The notes beneath the pieces were generated by a model. It was not told the origin of the DNA and made no database searches. It saw only the letters and a list, made by a program, of their open reading frames with translations. A stretch of DNA of 64,000 nucleotides. It comes from Heyndrickxia acidicola. Its GTDB lineage: Bacteria; Bacillota; Bacilli; Bacillales; Bacillaceae_C. Below, in pieces: positions 51,958 through 60,183 of the stretch. The DNA is taken from the NCBI RefSeq assembly GCF_001636425.1, contig NZ_LWJG01000004.1:186001-250000 (forward strand). The letters are read 5' to 3'. Made by a program: the position numbers and the translations under genes. The stretch's first letter is position 1. Each line of letters opens with the position of its first letter.

Positions 51958-52395
51958 CTAGCAGCATTGATTATTTGAAGTAACAGGAGTATTTACACAG
52001 CAACTTTCAGACTTTATGCTGTGAATTTCACTGTTTTCTTTTGTGTAGAAAAATTCCCATTCGTTTCCGTCAGGGTCAGTAACCCAAAATTTATCTTGTA
52101 CCGCATAACAGCAAGTTGTGTTCATTTCCTCTCGTGCAAAGAAACCCTCTTTTTCTAATCTTTCCTTATGGGATACAATTTCTTCGGCTGTTTCCACTTG
52201 AAAACCAAAATGATTGACTTGATTTCCGTTCACTTCATCTCGAACATTAAGTGTAAAGTTAAGTCCGGGGGTCTTTAATAAAAATTTTGCATAGTCCTCT
52301 TTTACTTTTACTGGAGATACACCAAATACTTTTTGGTAAAAGGTAATCGATTTTTCTAAATTTGTAATATTGATTCCCACGTGAACGTATTTCAT
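51958..52395 (-). CDS. arsI: ArsI-type VOC dioxygenase (C-As lyase)
   Basis: A 145-residue VOC protein. It has the ligand set of ArsI, the non-heme iron dioxygenase that cleaves the carbon-arsenic bond of trivalent organoarsenicals: His5 (YVHVG), His62 (VNHFG) and Glu114 (NEWEFFY), plus the vicinal Cys95-Cys96 in NTTCCYAVQ that bind arsenic. Extra Cys pairs lie at the C-terminus (ESCCVN, NNQCC). The start at 52395 is preferred because GGAGG lies 8 nt upstream. It sits between arsR and aqpS in one operon. Confidence 0.88.
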   Translation of the reverse strand: MKYVHVGINITNLEKSITFYQKVFGVSPVKVKEDYAKFLLKTPGLNFTLNVRDEVNGNQVNHFGFQVETAEEIVSHKERLEKEGFFAREEMNTTCCYAVQDKFWVTDPDGNEWEFFYTKENSEIHSIKSESCCVNTPVTSNNQCC

Positions 52396-52423
52396 ATTCA
52401 ATTCCTCCCTAAGTGTTTTATTT

Positions 52424-52441
52424 AATCAAATAAATTTGATT
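52424..52441. promoter_or_regulatory. Internal ArsR-type operator between arsR and arsI
   Basis: AATCAAAT-AA-ATTTGATT, a perfect 8-2-8 palindrome in the 60-bp gap. It fits the ATCAA-N6-TTGAT core bound by Bacillus ArsR proteins. Confidence 0.6.
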
Positions 52442-52456
52442 TATAACCTAAAAAAA

Positions 52457-52771
52457 TTAGCAACAACTTCCCTTACCAGTTTTTCTAAATATGCAACATA
52501 GTTCTTCTGAGAGTAGATTGTTTACTTCTGTATCATTCAAATCATAATAACTCCATGTACCTTTTGTCTCTTTTACAATTAGACCTGCATCCAACAAAAT
52601 TTTTAAATGGTAGGATAACTTAGATTGTGGCATTTCAAATATCTCTGTTAGATCGCATACACATGTTTGACCTCTTTGGCAAAGGGCATACATGATTTCC
52701 AATCGCTTACTTTCAGCTAACGCTTTAAACTTCTTTTCATACTCCTGTAACTGTTGTACTATTTTGGTCAT
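52457..52771 (-). CDS. arsR: Arsenite-responsive repressor ArsR
   Basis: A 104-residue SmtB/ArsR repressor. The sensing pair is CVCDL at the start of helix 3, followed by the recognition helix MPQSKLSYHLKILLDAGLI. A C-terminal CC and GSCC tail adds four more Cys. It represses the arsI-aqpS-arsC genes until arsenite binds. AAGGA lies 8 nt before the ATG. A 6-6-6 palindrome (52786-52803) overlaps its upstream region. Confidence 0.92.
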   Translation of the reverse strand: MTKIVQQLQEYEKKFKALAESKRLEIMYALCQRGQTCVCDLTEIFEMPQSKLSYHLKILLDAGLIVKETKGTWSYYDLNDTEVNNLLSEELCCIFRKTGKGSCC

Positions 52772-52785
52772 TTGTCATTTCCTTT

Positions 52786-52803
52786 CATCAATTTTTTTTG
52801 ATG
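52786..52803. promoter_or_regulatory. ArsR operator upstream of arsR
   Basis: CATCAA-TTTTTT-TTGATG, a perfect palindrome with the ATCAA-N6-TTGAT core, 15 bp before the arsR start. Confidence 0.65.
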
Positions 52804-53133
52804 TTTTTATTATATGTGTGATTTTATTTATAATGCAATATTTAAATTCAAAAAATATTATATGATTATTTATATTTTGTACTCGAAAATAGAACCCGTT
52901 AGCTTTTGCTAGCGGGCTGGGTTTTGGAGTAGAAAAACTTCATTCACATACCAATTCGCACCTTAATTAGCAATAATTAACACCAGAAAACGCACAGTGA
53001 TTGGTTTCCTGGGCGTTTTCCACCCTTATAAAATCATATGTTTGAATTTTTTCAATGTTTTATGGGTAGTTATGTTAAACTACTAAAAATGAGAATCTTT
53101 TGGAGGTTTACACTTATATCGGAGGCGTTAATT
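52804..53133. other. Divergent intergenic region between arsR and the DinB gene
   Basis: About 330 bp with no gene. It contains a copy of the second repeat family within an imperfect 24-nt inverted repeat (52880-52931). Confidence 0.45.
52880..52931. repeat. Second repeat family, copy 3, as an inverted repeat
   Basis: TACTCGAAAATAGAACCCGT-TAGC pairs imperfectly with GCTAGCGGGCTGGGTTTTGG-AGTA around TTTT. Confidence 0.5.
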
Positions 53134-53634
53134 ATGACTCAACTTGCACTAACAATGTATGACTATCATGTTTGGGCAAATCAAACACTATTTAATTGAT
53201 TAAAAGAGCTATCTAATGATGTTTATCATCAAGAAATTCAAAGCGTTTTTCCCACTATATCCAATGTGGTTTCTCACATGTATATCGTTGATCAACTTTG
53301 GTTTCACATTATTTCTGGTAAAAACATGCCAGAAGCATTGGAAATAGACAAACAATCAGGGGAAGGAAAAGATATTGAAGAAATGGATAGGTTATTTTAC
53401 AACTTATCACAAAAATATAAAGAAGTTCTAAACAAGCAAAATGATTTTGAAAAGATAGTCGTACTGGACATTCCATGGGAAGGAAAAAAGGAAACGAGTC
53501 TTTCTGAAATGGTCATGCACATTGTCACTCATGCAACTTATCACAGGGGAAATATCACTTCGATGTTACGCCAAATGGGTTATCCATCTGTCACAACTGA
53601 CCTTACGCGTTACTGGTACTCGGAACAAAATTAA
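53134..53634 (+). pseudogene. DinB-family gene with an in-frame TGA
   Basis: From the ATG at 53134 (GGAGG upstream) a DinB/YfiT-like four-helix protein is encoded. It begins MTQLALTMYDYHVWANQTLF, then a TGA at 53197-53199, then LKELSNDVYHQEIQS and on to the TAA at 53632. The three His of the family's metal site are present: YDYHVW, VVSHMY and HATYHRGN. The stop is probably a CGA-to-TGA change, since family members usually have Arg there. The later in-frame ATG at 53266 would give a product without the first helix. The gene is dead or the TGA is an error. Confidence 0.8.
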
Positions 53635-53850
53635 GTACTGTATATGGTGTATAACAAGCCTATATAAACTCCTAAATAAAGAATAGACCGATTGTTACTT
53701 TTTATAAAATGGTAAAAATAGATAATGGCTTCTTGGTAGGGTAAAAAGATGTAAAAGAAAGACACACTATTTTTTCATTATGAAAAGAAGTGTATAGTAC
53801 AAAATAAGAAACAGAAAACTAGTACTGTAAGGAAAAGGAGGCTAGATAAA

Positions 53851-54378
53851 ATGTTTTTATTTATTGGGATTATCATCATTATCGTGGTAGTGTATTTTTT
53901 AATAATTAGACCATTGACTGAGCGGAATCGGCCGCAGATATACGAACCAAGAAGAAATCTTTACGAGGAGCGCCCCGATTATTATGGAAATAATCCTAAT
54001 AGAATGGGCAGCTGGAATGGTATGGGCGGCTCAGGAATGGGCCGGTTCGGCACCTTTGCGGGAGGGCTGGCAACGGGTGCATTACTGACATACTTATTGG
54101 AACAGGGCAGAATTGGTTTTGATCAGTACCAGTCTATGCAAAATTTGGGGGACCAGGAATTGTTGCGAGAATTACAAGACCAAAATATTTTGCAGCAGGA
54201 CGAAATTAATCAACTGCGGGAGGATATCGATTCCCGGCACGATGACGGCGGGCAGAATGATTGGAATCAAGATAACGAGGATCAACGTAATGATAGAAGA
54301 GATGACAATTCCTATGGTCCTCAGGATGACAATAATTTTGATTATGGGAATGATAACTCGGATGATAACTGGGTGTAG
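53851..54378 (+). CDS. Membrane protein with acidic low-complexity tail
   Basis: The 175-residue protein has one N-terminal helix (about 2-20), a Gly/Met/Asn-rich linker (GSWNGMGGSGMGRFG), and a second hydrophobic stretch (LATGALLTYLLEQG). A short helical segment follows (LRELQDQNILQQDEINQLRE), and the tail from about residue 128 consists mainly of Asp, Asn and Gln. AAGGAGG lies 9 nt before the ATG. No family was recognised. Confidence 0.65.
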   Translation: MFLFIGIIIIIVVVYFLIIRPLTERNRPQIYEPRRNLYEERPDYYGNNPNRMGSWNGMGGSGMGRFGTFAGGLATGALLTYLLEQGRIGFDQYQSMQNLGDQELLRELQDQNILQQDEINQLREDIDSRHDDGGQNDWNQDNEDQRNDRRDDNSYGPQDDNNFDYGNDNSDDNWV

Positions 54379-54408
54379 TGAAAGAAAAGATATTCTGTAA
54401 GATAATAG

Positions 54409-54478
54409 GGCTCTGTCATTTTCAGGGTAAAGGATTTCAGCAACTTCCCTTTACCCAAAACATTGAAATAACAGAGCC
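54409..54478. repeat. 70-bp palindromic element, MITE-like or terminator
   Basis: Outer arms GGCTCTGTxATTTTCA / TGAAATAACAGAGCC and inner arms GGGTAAAGG / CCTTTACCC form one long hairpin with an offset. GGCTCTGT ends recall insertion-sequence termini. It lies between convergent genes (54378 and 54529), so a terminator role is equally possible. Confidence 0.5.
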
Positions 54479-54528
54479 TTGCTTTACCCATCTTGTTTAG
54501 AGTGAATGATTGTGTATCTCTATTCCGG

Positions 54529-55203
54529 TTATTTGGACGGCATGTATGCTGACAAGACTTCACCAAGACCATGCAGATTAAGAGAATGAAGCCAAACCGT
54601 ACCTTCTCCTGTAAGCTTTGCTAAAAAGAGGCCATCCCCTCCAAGAAACATGTTTTTAAAACCTTTCAAACGCTGAACCTCAAATCGTACGTTGGAGTCG
54701 AAGGCAGCTAAGTGTCCGGGATGAACAAGAATGGTTTCTCCGGGTTCGAGGTGAACTTCATTGACTTCCCCATCCACAGAAATAAACGCAAGGCCACTTC
54801 CGTGCAATTGATTATAAATTAACCCATTTCCTCCAAAGAAGCCTGTGAACCCCAAATTCCCTATAATGTCCAATTTAACCGATTCTTCAGCACACAGAAA
54901 GCTGTGGCGCTGAACCTGAATGGAATGATAGTTTTCCATTTGGAGAGGCACAATATGACCGGGCATGCGAGTACTAAAGGACACATGTCCATCGCGGTCT
55001 TTTGCTTTAAAGTGATTTAACACAGCACTGTTGCCTGTTACCACTCGTTTAAACGCACCCGTTATCCCGCCTGTAAAATTGGTTTCGAGTTCAATGGAAG
55101 AAGCCATTGACAAAAGAGACCCTGCTTCACTATAAATCTTTTCCCCTTCCTCTAACTGTATATATAAAGCTTGCATGACGGTGCCTTTAATTTCATATTG
55201 CAT
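54529..55203 (-). CDS. AIM24 family protein
   Basis: A 224-residue all-beta protein of the AIM24 (TIGR00266-like) family. It begins MQYEIKGTVMQALYIQLEEG, has EAGSLLSMASSIELETNF and repeated Gly-rich turns (LGFTGFFGGNGLIYNQLHGSG), and ends with LVHPGHLAAFD and FKNMFLGGDGLFLAKLTGEG. Function in bacteria is unknown. The start at 55203 is preferred because GGAGG lies 7 nt before it. It is monocistronic. Confidence 0.8.
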   Translation of the reverse strand: MQYEIKGTVMQALYIQLEEGEKIYSEAGSLLSMASSIELETNFTGGITGAFKRVVTGNSAVLNHFKAKDRDGHVSFSTRMPGHIVPLQMENYHSIQVQRHSFLCAEESVKLDIIGNLGFTGFFGGNGLIYNQLHGSGLAFISVDGEVNEVHLEPGETILVHPGHLAAFDSNVRFEVQRLKGFKNMFLGGDGLFLAKLTGEGTVWLHSLNLHGLGEVLSAYMPSK

Positions 55204-55610
55204 AGCCATTCCTCCTGAATTGTGAACCATTGATGTGATGATTTTACTTATATACGTTTGCTTTCTATAAAAAGTTTCCTAATTTTTTTGGTAGAAGAAA
55301 ATCTTTTCTCCCCTGTTCGTTCCTTAACACAGGTTGCTTCTTTGCTTTTGCTAAAATTATTTCAATAAGAAAAAAACAAACGACCACGAATTAGATTCTG
55401 AAAAAAGGAAGCATCATATCATAACCTTGGTATATTGTATTTTCTGCCTAGTCTAAATATGAAACGAATATGCACGTCTGTAAATTACCTGGCTAAATGA
55501 AAGATTATCTAACTATATAAACGGGTATAGTTGAGATAGCTATTGAGCTGTCATGAACATTTCATGGTGGCCCAATGGTAATTCTCGGTAAATAGTTGGA
55601 GATGTTTTCT
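55204..55610. other. Divergent region between the AIM24 and ferritin genes
   Basis: About 400 bp with no gene. GGGTAT at 55524-55529 with GATTAT 14 bp upstream could be a weak sigma-B promoter for the ferritin gene. Confidence 0.35.
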
Positions 55611-56099
55611 GTGTTACCCGAAAAGTTAACAAAGGCACTGAATAAGCAATATACAAATGAATTCCAGGCTGCTCATTCTTACATGGCCATGGCTTCATAT
55701 TTCTCTCATTTAGGCTATAAAGGTTTTGCAAACTTTTGGCTGGTGCAGGCAGAAGAAGAAAGGGAGCATGCTATGAAATTTTATCACTTTCTGGTCTCTT
55801 CTGAAGAACAGCCCATTTTAGGTTTATTGGAAGAACCGAAAAGTAATTTCAACAGTCCGCTAGAGGTAACCCAAAAATCATTAGAGCAAGAAAAAAGTGT
55901 CACACAAAATATTCATGCTTTAGTCGATCTGGCGAAAGAAACGAACAACCATCCTACGTTGAATTTTTTGCAATGGTTCATTGATGAACAGATGGAAGAG
56001 GAAGAATTATTCCGTGATATGATTAAAAAGCTTGAAGGCATTGACGTAGGCGGAGATTTTTTTATGATGTTAGATAAAGAGTGTGGAGAAAGAAAATGA
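55611..56099 (+). CDS. ftnA: Bacterial non-heme ferritin
   Basis: A 162-residue four-helix ferritin that oxidises and stores iron in a 24-mer shell. Ferroxidase ligands are visible: Glu in YTNEFQAAH, Glu and His in AEEEREHAMKF, a Glu in SLEQEKSVTQN, and Gln-Glu in IDEQMEEEELF. The start is placed at GTG 55611, 9 nt after GGAG; the protein then begins with LPEKLTKALNKQ like other ferritins. The five extra upstream codons have no ribosome site. A good terminator follows. Confidence 0.9.
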   Translation: MLPEKLTKALNKQYTNEFQAAHSYMAMASYFSHLGYKGFANFWLVQAEEEREHAMKFYHFLVSSEEQPILGLLEEPKSNFNSPLEVTQKSLEQEKSVTQNIHALVDLAKETNNHPTLNFLQWFIDEQMEEEELFRDMIKKLEGIDVGGDFFMMLDKECGERK

Positions 56100-56122
56100 T
56101 TATCAAAAAGGATTATCCTTCT

Positions 56123-56165
56123 AAAAACCTTGCATTTCAAAGAAAAAATGCAAGGTTTTTAATTA
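56123..56165. terminator. Terminator of the ferritin gene
   Basis: AAAAACCTTGCATTT pairs perfectly with AAATGCAAGGTTTTT. Confidence 0.8.
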
Positions 56166-56755
56166 ATCATACGTTTGATTAATATCTCTATGTTTAGAAA
56201 AAAATGATGCCAAGCGTGGTTTTTCTTTTTTCCACCGTTATTCAAAAGCTTCATCTGTCATATTTGCTTAAGATGAGCGACAATGGAGTTCTGGACACAA
56301 TAACTTTTTTGTTTATTAGTCAATATTTTAAAATAGGATGGATAAACAGGCCTTCTCCTCTTCTTTCTCTCTTTTCCCTTGTTATTTCTTCTTTTTGCAT
56401 GGTCACTTTTCCATCTTTCCATGTTTCCTAGTTCATTATGGGGAAGGAAGCAAGTTTTTTAATGAAGGTATTGATATTTTTAAATACTTTTAGTTTCATT
56501 TGAACACACACTGAAGATAACTGAAAACGAAGGAAGGAACGAAAAAAATGAAGAATAGACAAAAAGAAAAGAATCTCAAACTCATCCAAGAGGCATGTGA
56601 AAAGGCTAAAAAAACGGTCTTAAATTGGTAAGTGTAAAGTAAGATACAATTCTAATGGTAAATAAAAAAGTACTTTAAAGAAGTACTTTTCTCATGCTTT
56701 CATTCTGAAACCCGAAAGTTCTAATTTGCATAACCTCTGGAAGGCTAAAAACCAT
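56166..56755. other. Intergenic region with a possible small gene
   Basis: About 590 bp. A 75-codon plus frame at 56204-56431 lacks a ribosome site and was not called. A 27-codon frame at 56548 is listed separately. Confidence 0.35.
56548..56631 (+). CDS. Possible 27-residue basic peptide
   Basis: ATG with GGAAGGAA about 8 nt upstream; product MKNRQKEKNLKLIQEACEKA plus KKTVLNW, highly basic and helical. It may be real, but length and lack of homologue make it uncertain. Confidence 0.3.
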   Translation: MKNRQKEKNLKLIQEACEKAKKTVLNW

Positions 56756-57283
56756 TTATCCTTCAATAACCATTTCCCCTTCTCCATTTGGAACCTCGAA
56801 TCCATGAAGAAATGAAAGAAATAATTCCTCTGTTATTGGAAAAGCGGCATTGGCATCAAACCGGCTGCTTCTAATCTTTAAACGTTCACGCAACTTATTC
56901 GGATGAACCTTCAAATAAATTAAACGCCATTTCCCCCCAGCCGTTTCAATTAACAGCTTATACTCATCTCTTTCAGATTTCCGCCAAAAGCTTGAGTCAA
57001 CCACTACCTGCGCTTTATTATGAATGAATGTAACTAATTTATTCCGTAATCGTATATGTGCGTAATCCAGATACTCTCTATATTTTTCAATTGGATAATC
57101 TATTCCATATCGCCCATTAGAAGACCATACTTCTTCATCTATAGACAGACGTACAAACCCTGCTTTTTCTAGCTTTTGTGAGAAGGCGGTTTTTCCAGAT
57201 CCAGCGATCCCACACATGATAACAACTAAGGGGTTTTGTTCATCTTTTTCTCGATTAAGTATATCTAATACATCCTTTTCCAT
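56756..57283 (-). CDS. P-loop kinase-like ATPase (AAA_33 type)
   Basis: A 175-residue protein with Walker A motif MCGIAGSGKTAFSQKL, followed by RLSIDEEVW and VVVDSSFWRKSERDEYK (the Walker B-like and lid region of AAA_33 kinases), and LRERLKIRSSRFDANAAF at the end. Relatives include polynucleotide-kinase-like and zeta-toxin-like small-molecule kinases. The start at 57283 follows GGGGAG by 9 nt. Substrate is unknown. No antitoxin-like partner gene lies next to it, which argues against a zeta toxin. Confidence 0.75.
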   Translation of the reverse strand: MEKDVLDILNREKDEQNPLVVIMCGIAGSGKTAFSQKLEKAGFVRLSIDEEVWSSNGRYGIDYPIEKYREYLDYAHIRLRNKLVTFIHNKAQVVVDSSFWRKSERDEYKLLIETAGGKWRLIYLKVHPNKLRERLKIRSSRFDANAAFPITEELFLSFLHGFEVPNGEGEMVIEG

Positions 57284-57502
57284 AAGATACATCTCCCCTC
57301 TTCTCTCCATTCTTTTCCTGAGTGATATAACGTATTCTGTGCGACATGATTAGATTCCTTCTTTCACTCCTTTTTCTATAGATCAAACAGAATGAAAGAA
57401 TAGCTGTTTAATTTCGTTTAGGTTACATGAAATTCGTGCAAGAGGTTCAGAATAACAAACACAACCTGCATTGTTAAATTTTTTTAAAAAAGGATGCATA
57501 GT

Positions 57503-58336
57503 ATGATAAAACCTCATTGGCTTTTTCCTTTTAGCTTAGTGATTTGCATAGCCGCTATGTGCGAGCAAATAATAAATCAACCAACAACAAAAACGGGTTT
57601 TCACCGCAATTCTGTTCTCTTTAAAGCGGAGACCGTTTCTTTGCCAACAGAGCAAACACTAAATTACGGCGACCCAACTCCCTTGACTTCAGTAACTAAT
57701 CAATCTCACGACTATCAGCACATTTTGACGAGCGGGCCTGTAACAAAACGTGAAATTGCTTTGACGTTTGATGATGCACCAGATAATGCTTTTACTCCAA
57801 AAATACTCGATATATTAAAAAGCAAGGGTGTCAAGGCAACGTTTTTTGTGGTGGGATGGAGAATGGAAGCCTATCCGGAAATCGTAAAACGAATTGTTGA
57901 AGATGGACATGTACTCGGAAATCATACCTATAGCCATGCGAATCTTCCGAAATTAAATGATGACTCATTCCAACAACAGATTATGAAGACGGACAATCTC
58001 ATTGAAAAATTCACAGGGTTTGCCCCCAATATTGTCAGGCCCCCTTATGGAAACATTACCAATAAACAAATCCATTGGTTAGGAAGTCAAAAAAAATATG
58101 TTGTGAATTGGAATGTGGACTCTTTAGATTGGAAGGGATTAACGGGCGAACAAGTGGCAGCGAATGTTCTATTACATGTTCACCCCGGGTCCATTATTTT
58201 ACAACACTCAGGGACTGGTAAAGGTGGAGACTTATCGGGAACAGTAAATGCCTTGCCAACCATAATTGACAAGCTCAAAAGCGAGGGATTTGAATTAGTA
58301 ACCATACCAGAATTATTGGGGATTCCAGCTCCATAA
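57503..58336 (+). CDS. Secreted polysaccharide deacetylase (NodB domain)
   Basis: A 277-residue protein with an N-terminal signal or anchor helix (about 5-22), a 70-residue linker and a NodB domain. Motifs: LTFDDAPDN, where Ala replaces the usual Gly after the two Asp; GNHTYSHANL with both His ligands; RPPYGN; NVDSLDWKGLTG and IILQHS. It is a clear paralogue of the protein at 38827 but exported. Likely acts on peptidoglycan N-acetyl groups. The start at 57503 follows AAGGA by 9 nt; an ATG three codons earlier is closer to the ribosome site. Confidence 0.85.
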   Translation: MIKPHWLFPFSLVICIAAMCEQIINQPTTKTGFHRNSVLFKAETVSLPTEQTLNYGDPTPLTSVTNQSHDYQHILTSGPVTKREIALTFDDAPDNAFTPKILDILKSKGVKATFFVVGWRMEAYPEIVKRIVEDGHVLGNHTYSHANLPKLNDDSFQQQIMKTDNLIEKFTGFAPNIVRPPYGNITNKQIHWLGSQKKYVVNWNVDSLDWKGLTGEQVAANVLLHVHPGSIILQHSGTGKGGDLSGTVNALPTIIDKLKSEGFELVTIPELLGIPAP

Positions 58337-58430
58337 TGGTTAAGTAAAGCTTAGTTCAGTGAATTGTATAAAGCAGGATGCATTAAGCTAGTTCGATTTG
58401 ATCTCTAAACGATGCAGTAATTGGAAAAAA

Positions 58431-58469
58431 CAAACAAAAAAACCAGCCTTGTTTAGATGGAAGGCCGGT
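58431..58469 (-). terminator. Terminator of the cyd operon
   Basis: Minus strand ACCGGCCTT pairs with AAGGCTGGT (one G-U), followed by seven T. The stem overlaps the last codons of cydC. Confidence 0.75.
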
Positions 58470-60183
58470 CAAGTTCATACAGCTTACGATAGTGTTCATT
58501 GCTTTCAAGGAGTTCTTGATGCGTTCCCCTCATCGTAATTTGGCCGTTTTGCATAAAAAGAATTTCATCCATTTGCTCCATTCCTACCAGGTGATGGGTG
58601 ATCCAAATGAGTGTTTTTCCTTTTAATGTTTCAAATATGGTGGCCAACAAGGCACGTTCTGTAATGGAATCAAGGCCTACAGTCGGCTCATCCAGCATTA
58701 CGATGGGAGTATTTTGCAAAAGAATCCGGGCAAGAGCAATTCTGTGCCGTTCTCCACCGGAAAATCTTTGTCCTGTTTCCTCCATAGACGTTTGATATCC
58801 TTCTGGGAGAGACTTAATCAATTCGTGTAATTTCACCTGTTTCATAACGCTGTATACTTCTTCTGTTGTTGCGTCTTCTTTTGCAAGGAGTAAATTATTT
58901 GCCACACTTGTATTGAAAAGGTAAGGATTTTGATTTAATACCGAAATCAATTTAGGAAAATCATTTTTCATAAGATCTATGGGTATTTCGTTGATGGTAA
59001 TGGTACCTTTTGTTGGGGAGGCAATCCCTTGAAATAATTTCAACAACGTGGTTTTACCTGCCCCGCTTTTACCAATAATGGCAATCTTTTTGCCCTGCTT
59101 AACAGATAATGTGATATCCTGTAACACGTCTTTATCGCTGTCGCCGTATTTAAAAGAGAGGTTTTCTGCTTTTATTGAAACAGCATCCGGAACACATTCC
59201 AATGGCTGACTTGCTGTCTCTTCAACGAGCAGCATATTTTCTAGTTCTATTATACGTTTTAATGATTCTTCATAACGAGGCCATTTTTCTAATGCGTTGG
59301 CAACTGGCACAACGGCCTCTGACAATGGGAAAATGACCAAGACAAACGCGGCAATGAATACTCCGGGAATTTGGTGCTGCTGAAAAAGTAATGAAGAAAA
59401 AACGATTGCCGTGACAATCATTGCAGCCACGATGATTTGAGCAATAAATTCCCGATAATATGTCCACTCTTTCGTATGTCCTTCTTTTTTATCCAAGCTC
59501 TCTTCCAGTTTAGCATAGCTCTGGAAAAAGCGTTTTTTTTGACCGCTCAGGATCCAGTCGCTTATACCAAGTACTGCATCCGTCACGTGTTGATAAAGTG
59601 TATCTTTTTGCTGTTTATATGCTTGATGGGCCGCTCTCACATGCAGCATCGAAAAGAGAGGCATTGCAATGACTAATATAAATAAATAGACAGCCATTAA
59701 AATAGCAAAAGAGGCACTAAAATAACCCAAGGCAATAACGGAAAATATATAAATAAGAATGGCAGCGGCAGCAGGCAATATCGTCCTTAAATATAAATCC
59801 TGGAGAGCCTCAATATCCTCAGCCAACACACCAAGTACTTCCCCGGTTTTAAACTGTACGGAATCCCGAATGATATGAGGCTCAATTAATTGGTACAGGC
59901 GTGATCTCATGTTGGCTAAAACCCGGAGAATCCAATCATGGCTGACCAAACGCTCAGAATACCGGAATACAGACCGTCCTATTCCAAACGTCCTCACCAA
60001 TACAATAGGAACATATACCAGCAAAATGTTATCCGGGCGCAGTGAGGATTTTGAAATCAAGTACCCCGATGTAAACAACAGGGCACACGCGGATCCAATG
60101 GTTAACAGGCTTAACAAAAGGATGCCGCTTAAGCGATATTTATATTGTTTTACATATGGCAGTATCCAATCGCGGTATTTCAT
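58453..60183 (-). CDS. cydC: Cytochrome bd assembly ABC exporter subunit CydC
   Basis: A 576-residue half-transporter: six membrane helices (about 1-310) and an ATPase domain with Walker A GKSGAGKTTLLKL, signature FSGGERHRIALA, Walker B PIVMLDEPTVGLD and the switch His in WITHH. With CydD it forms the heterodimeric ABC protein needed to assemble cytochrome bd; in E. coli it exports thiols, and heme binding has also been reported. Its start overlaps the cydD stop by 4 nt (ATGA). Confidence 0.92.
   Translation of the reverse strand: MKYRDWILPYVKQYKYRLSGILLLSLLTIGSACALLFTSGYLISKSSLRPDNILLVYVPIVLVRTFGIGRSVFRYSERLVSHDWILRVLANMRSRLYQLIEPHIIRDSVQFKTGEVLGVLAEDIEALQDLYLRTILPAAAAILIYIFSVIALGYFSASFAILMAVYLFILVIAMPLFSMLHVRAAHQAYKQQKDTLYQHVTDAVLGISDWILSGQKKRFFQSYAKLEESLDKKEGHTKEWTYYREFIAQIIVAAMIVTAIVFSSLLFQQHQIPGVFIAAFVLVIFPLSEAVVPVANALEKWPRYEESLKRIIELENMLLVEETASQPLECVPDAVSIKAENLSFKYGDSDKDVLQDITLSVKQGKKIAIIGKSGAGKTTLLKLFQGIASPTKGTITINEIPIDLMKNDFPKLISVLNQNPYLFNTSVANNLLLAKEDATTEEVYSVMKQVKLHELIKSLPEGYQTSMEETGQRFSGGERHRIALARILLQNTPIVMLDEPTVGLDSITERALLATIFETLKGKTLIWITHHLVGMEQMDEILFMQNGQITMRGTHQELLESNEHYRKLYELDRPSI

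Noticed and set aside
56204-56431. 75-codon hydrophobic plus frame after ferritin
   Set aside because: T-rich sequence gives random hydrophobic text; no ribosome site.
56756-57283. Zeta toxin of a toxin-antitoxin pair
   Set aside because: The P-loop kinase fold fits, but there is no small antitoxin gene next to it.
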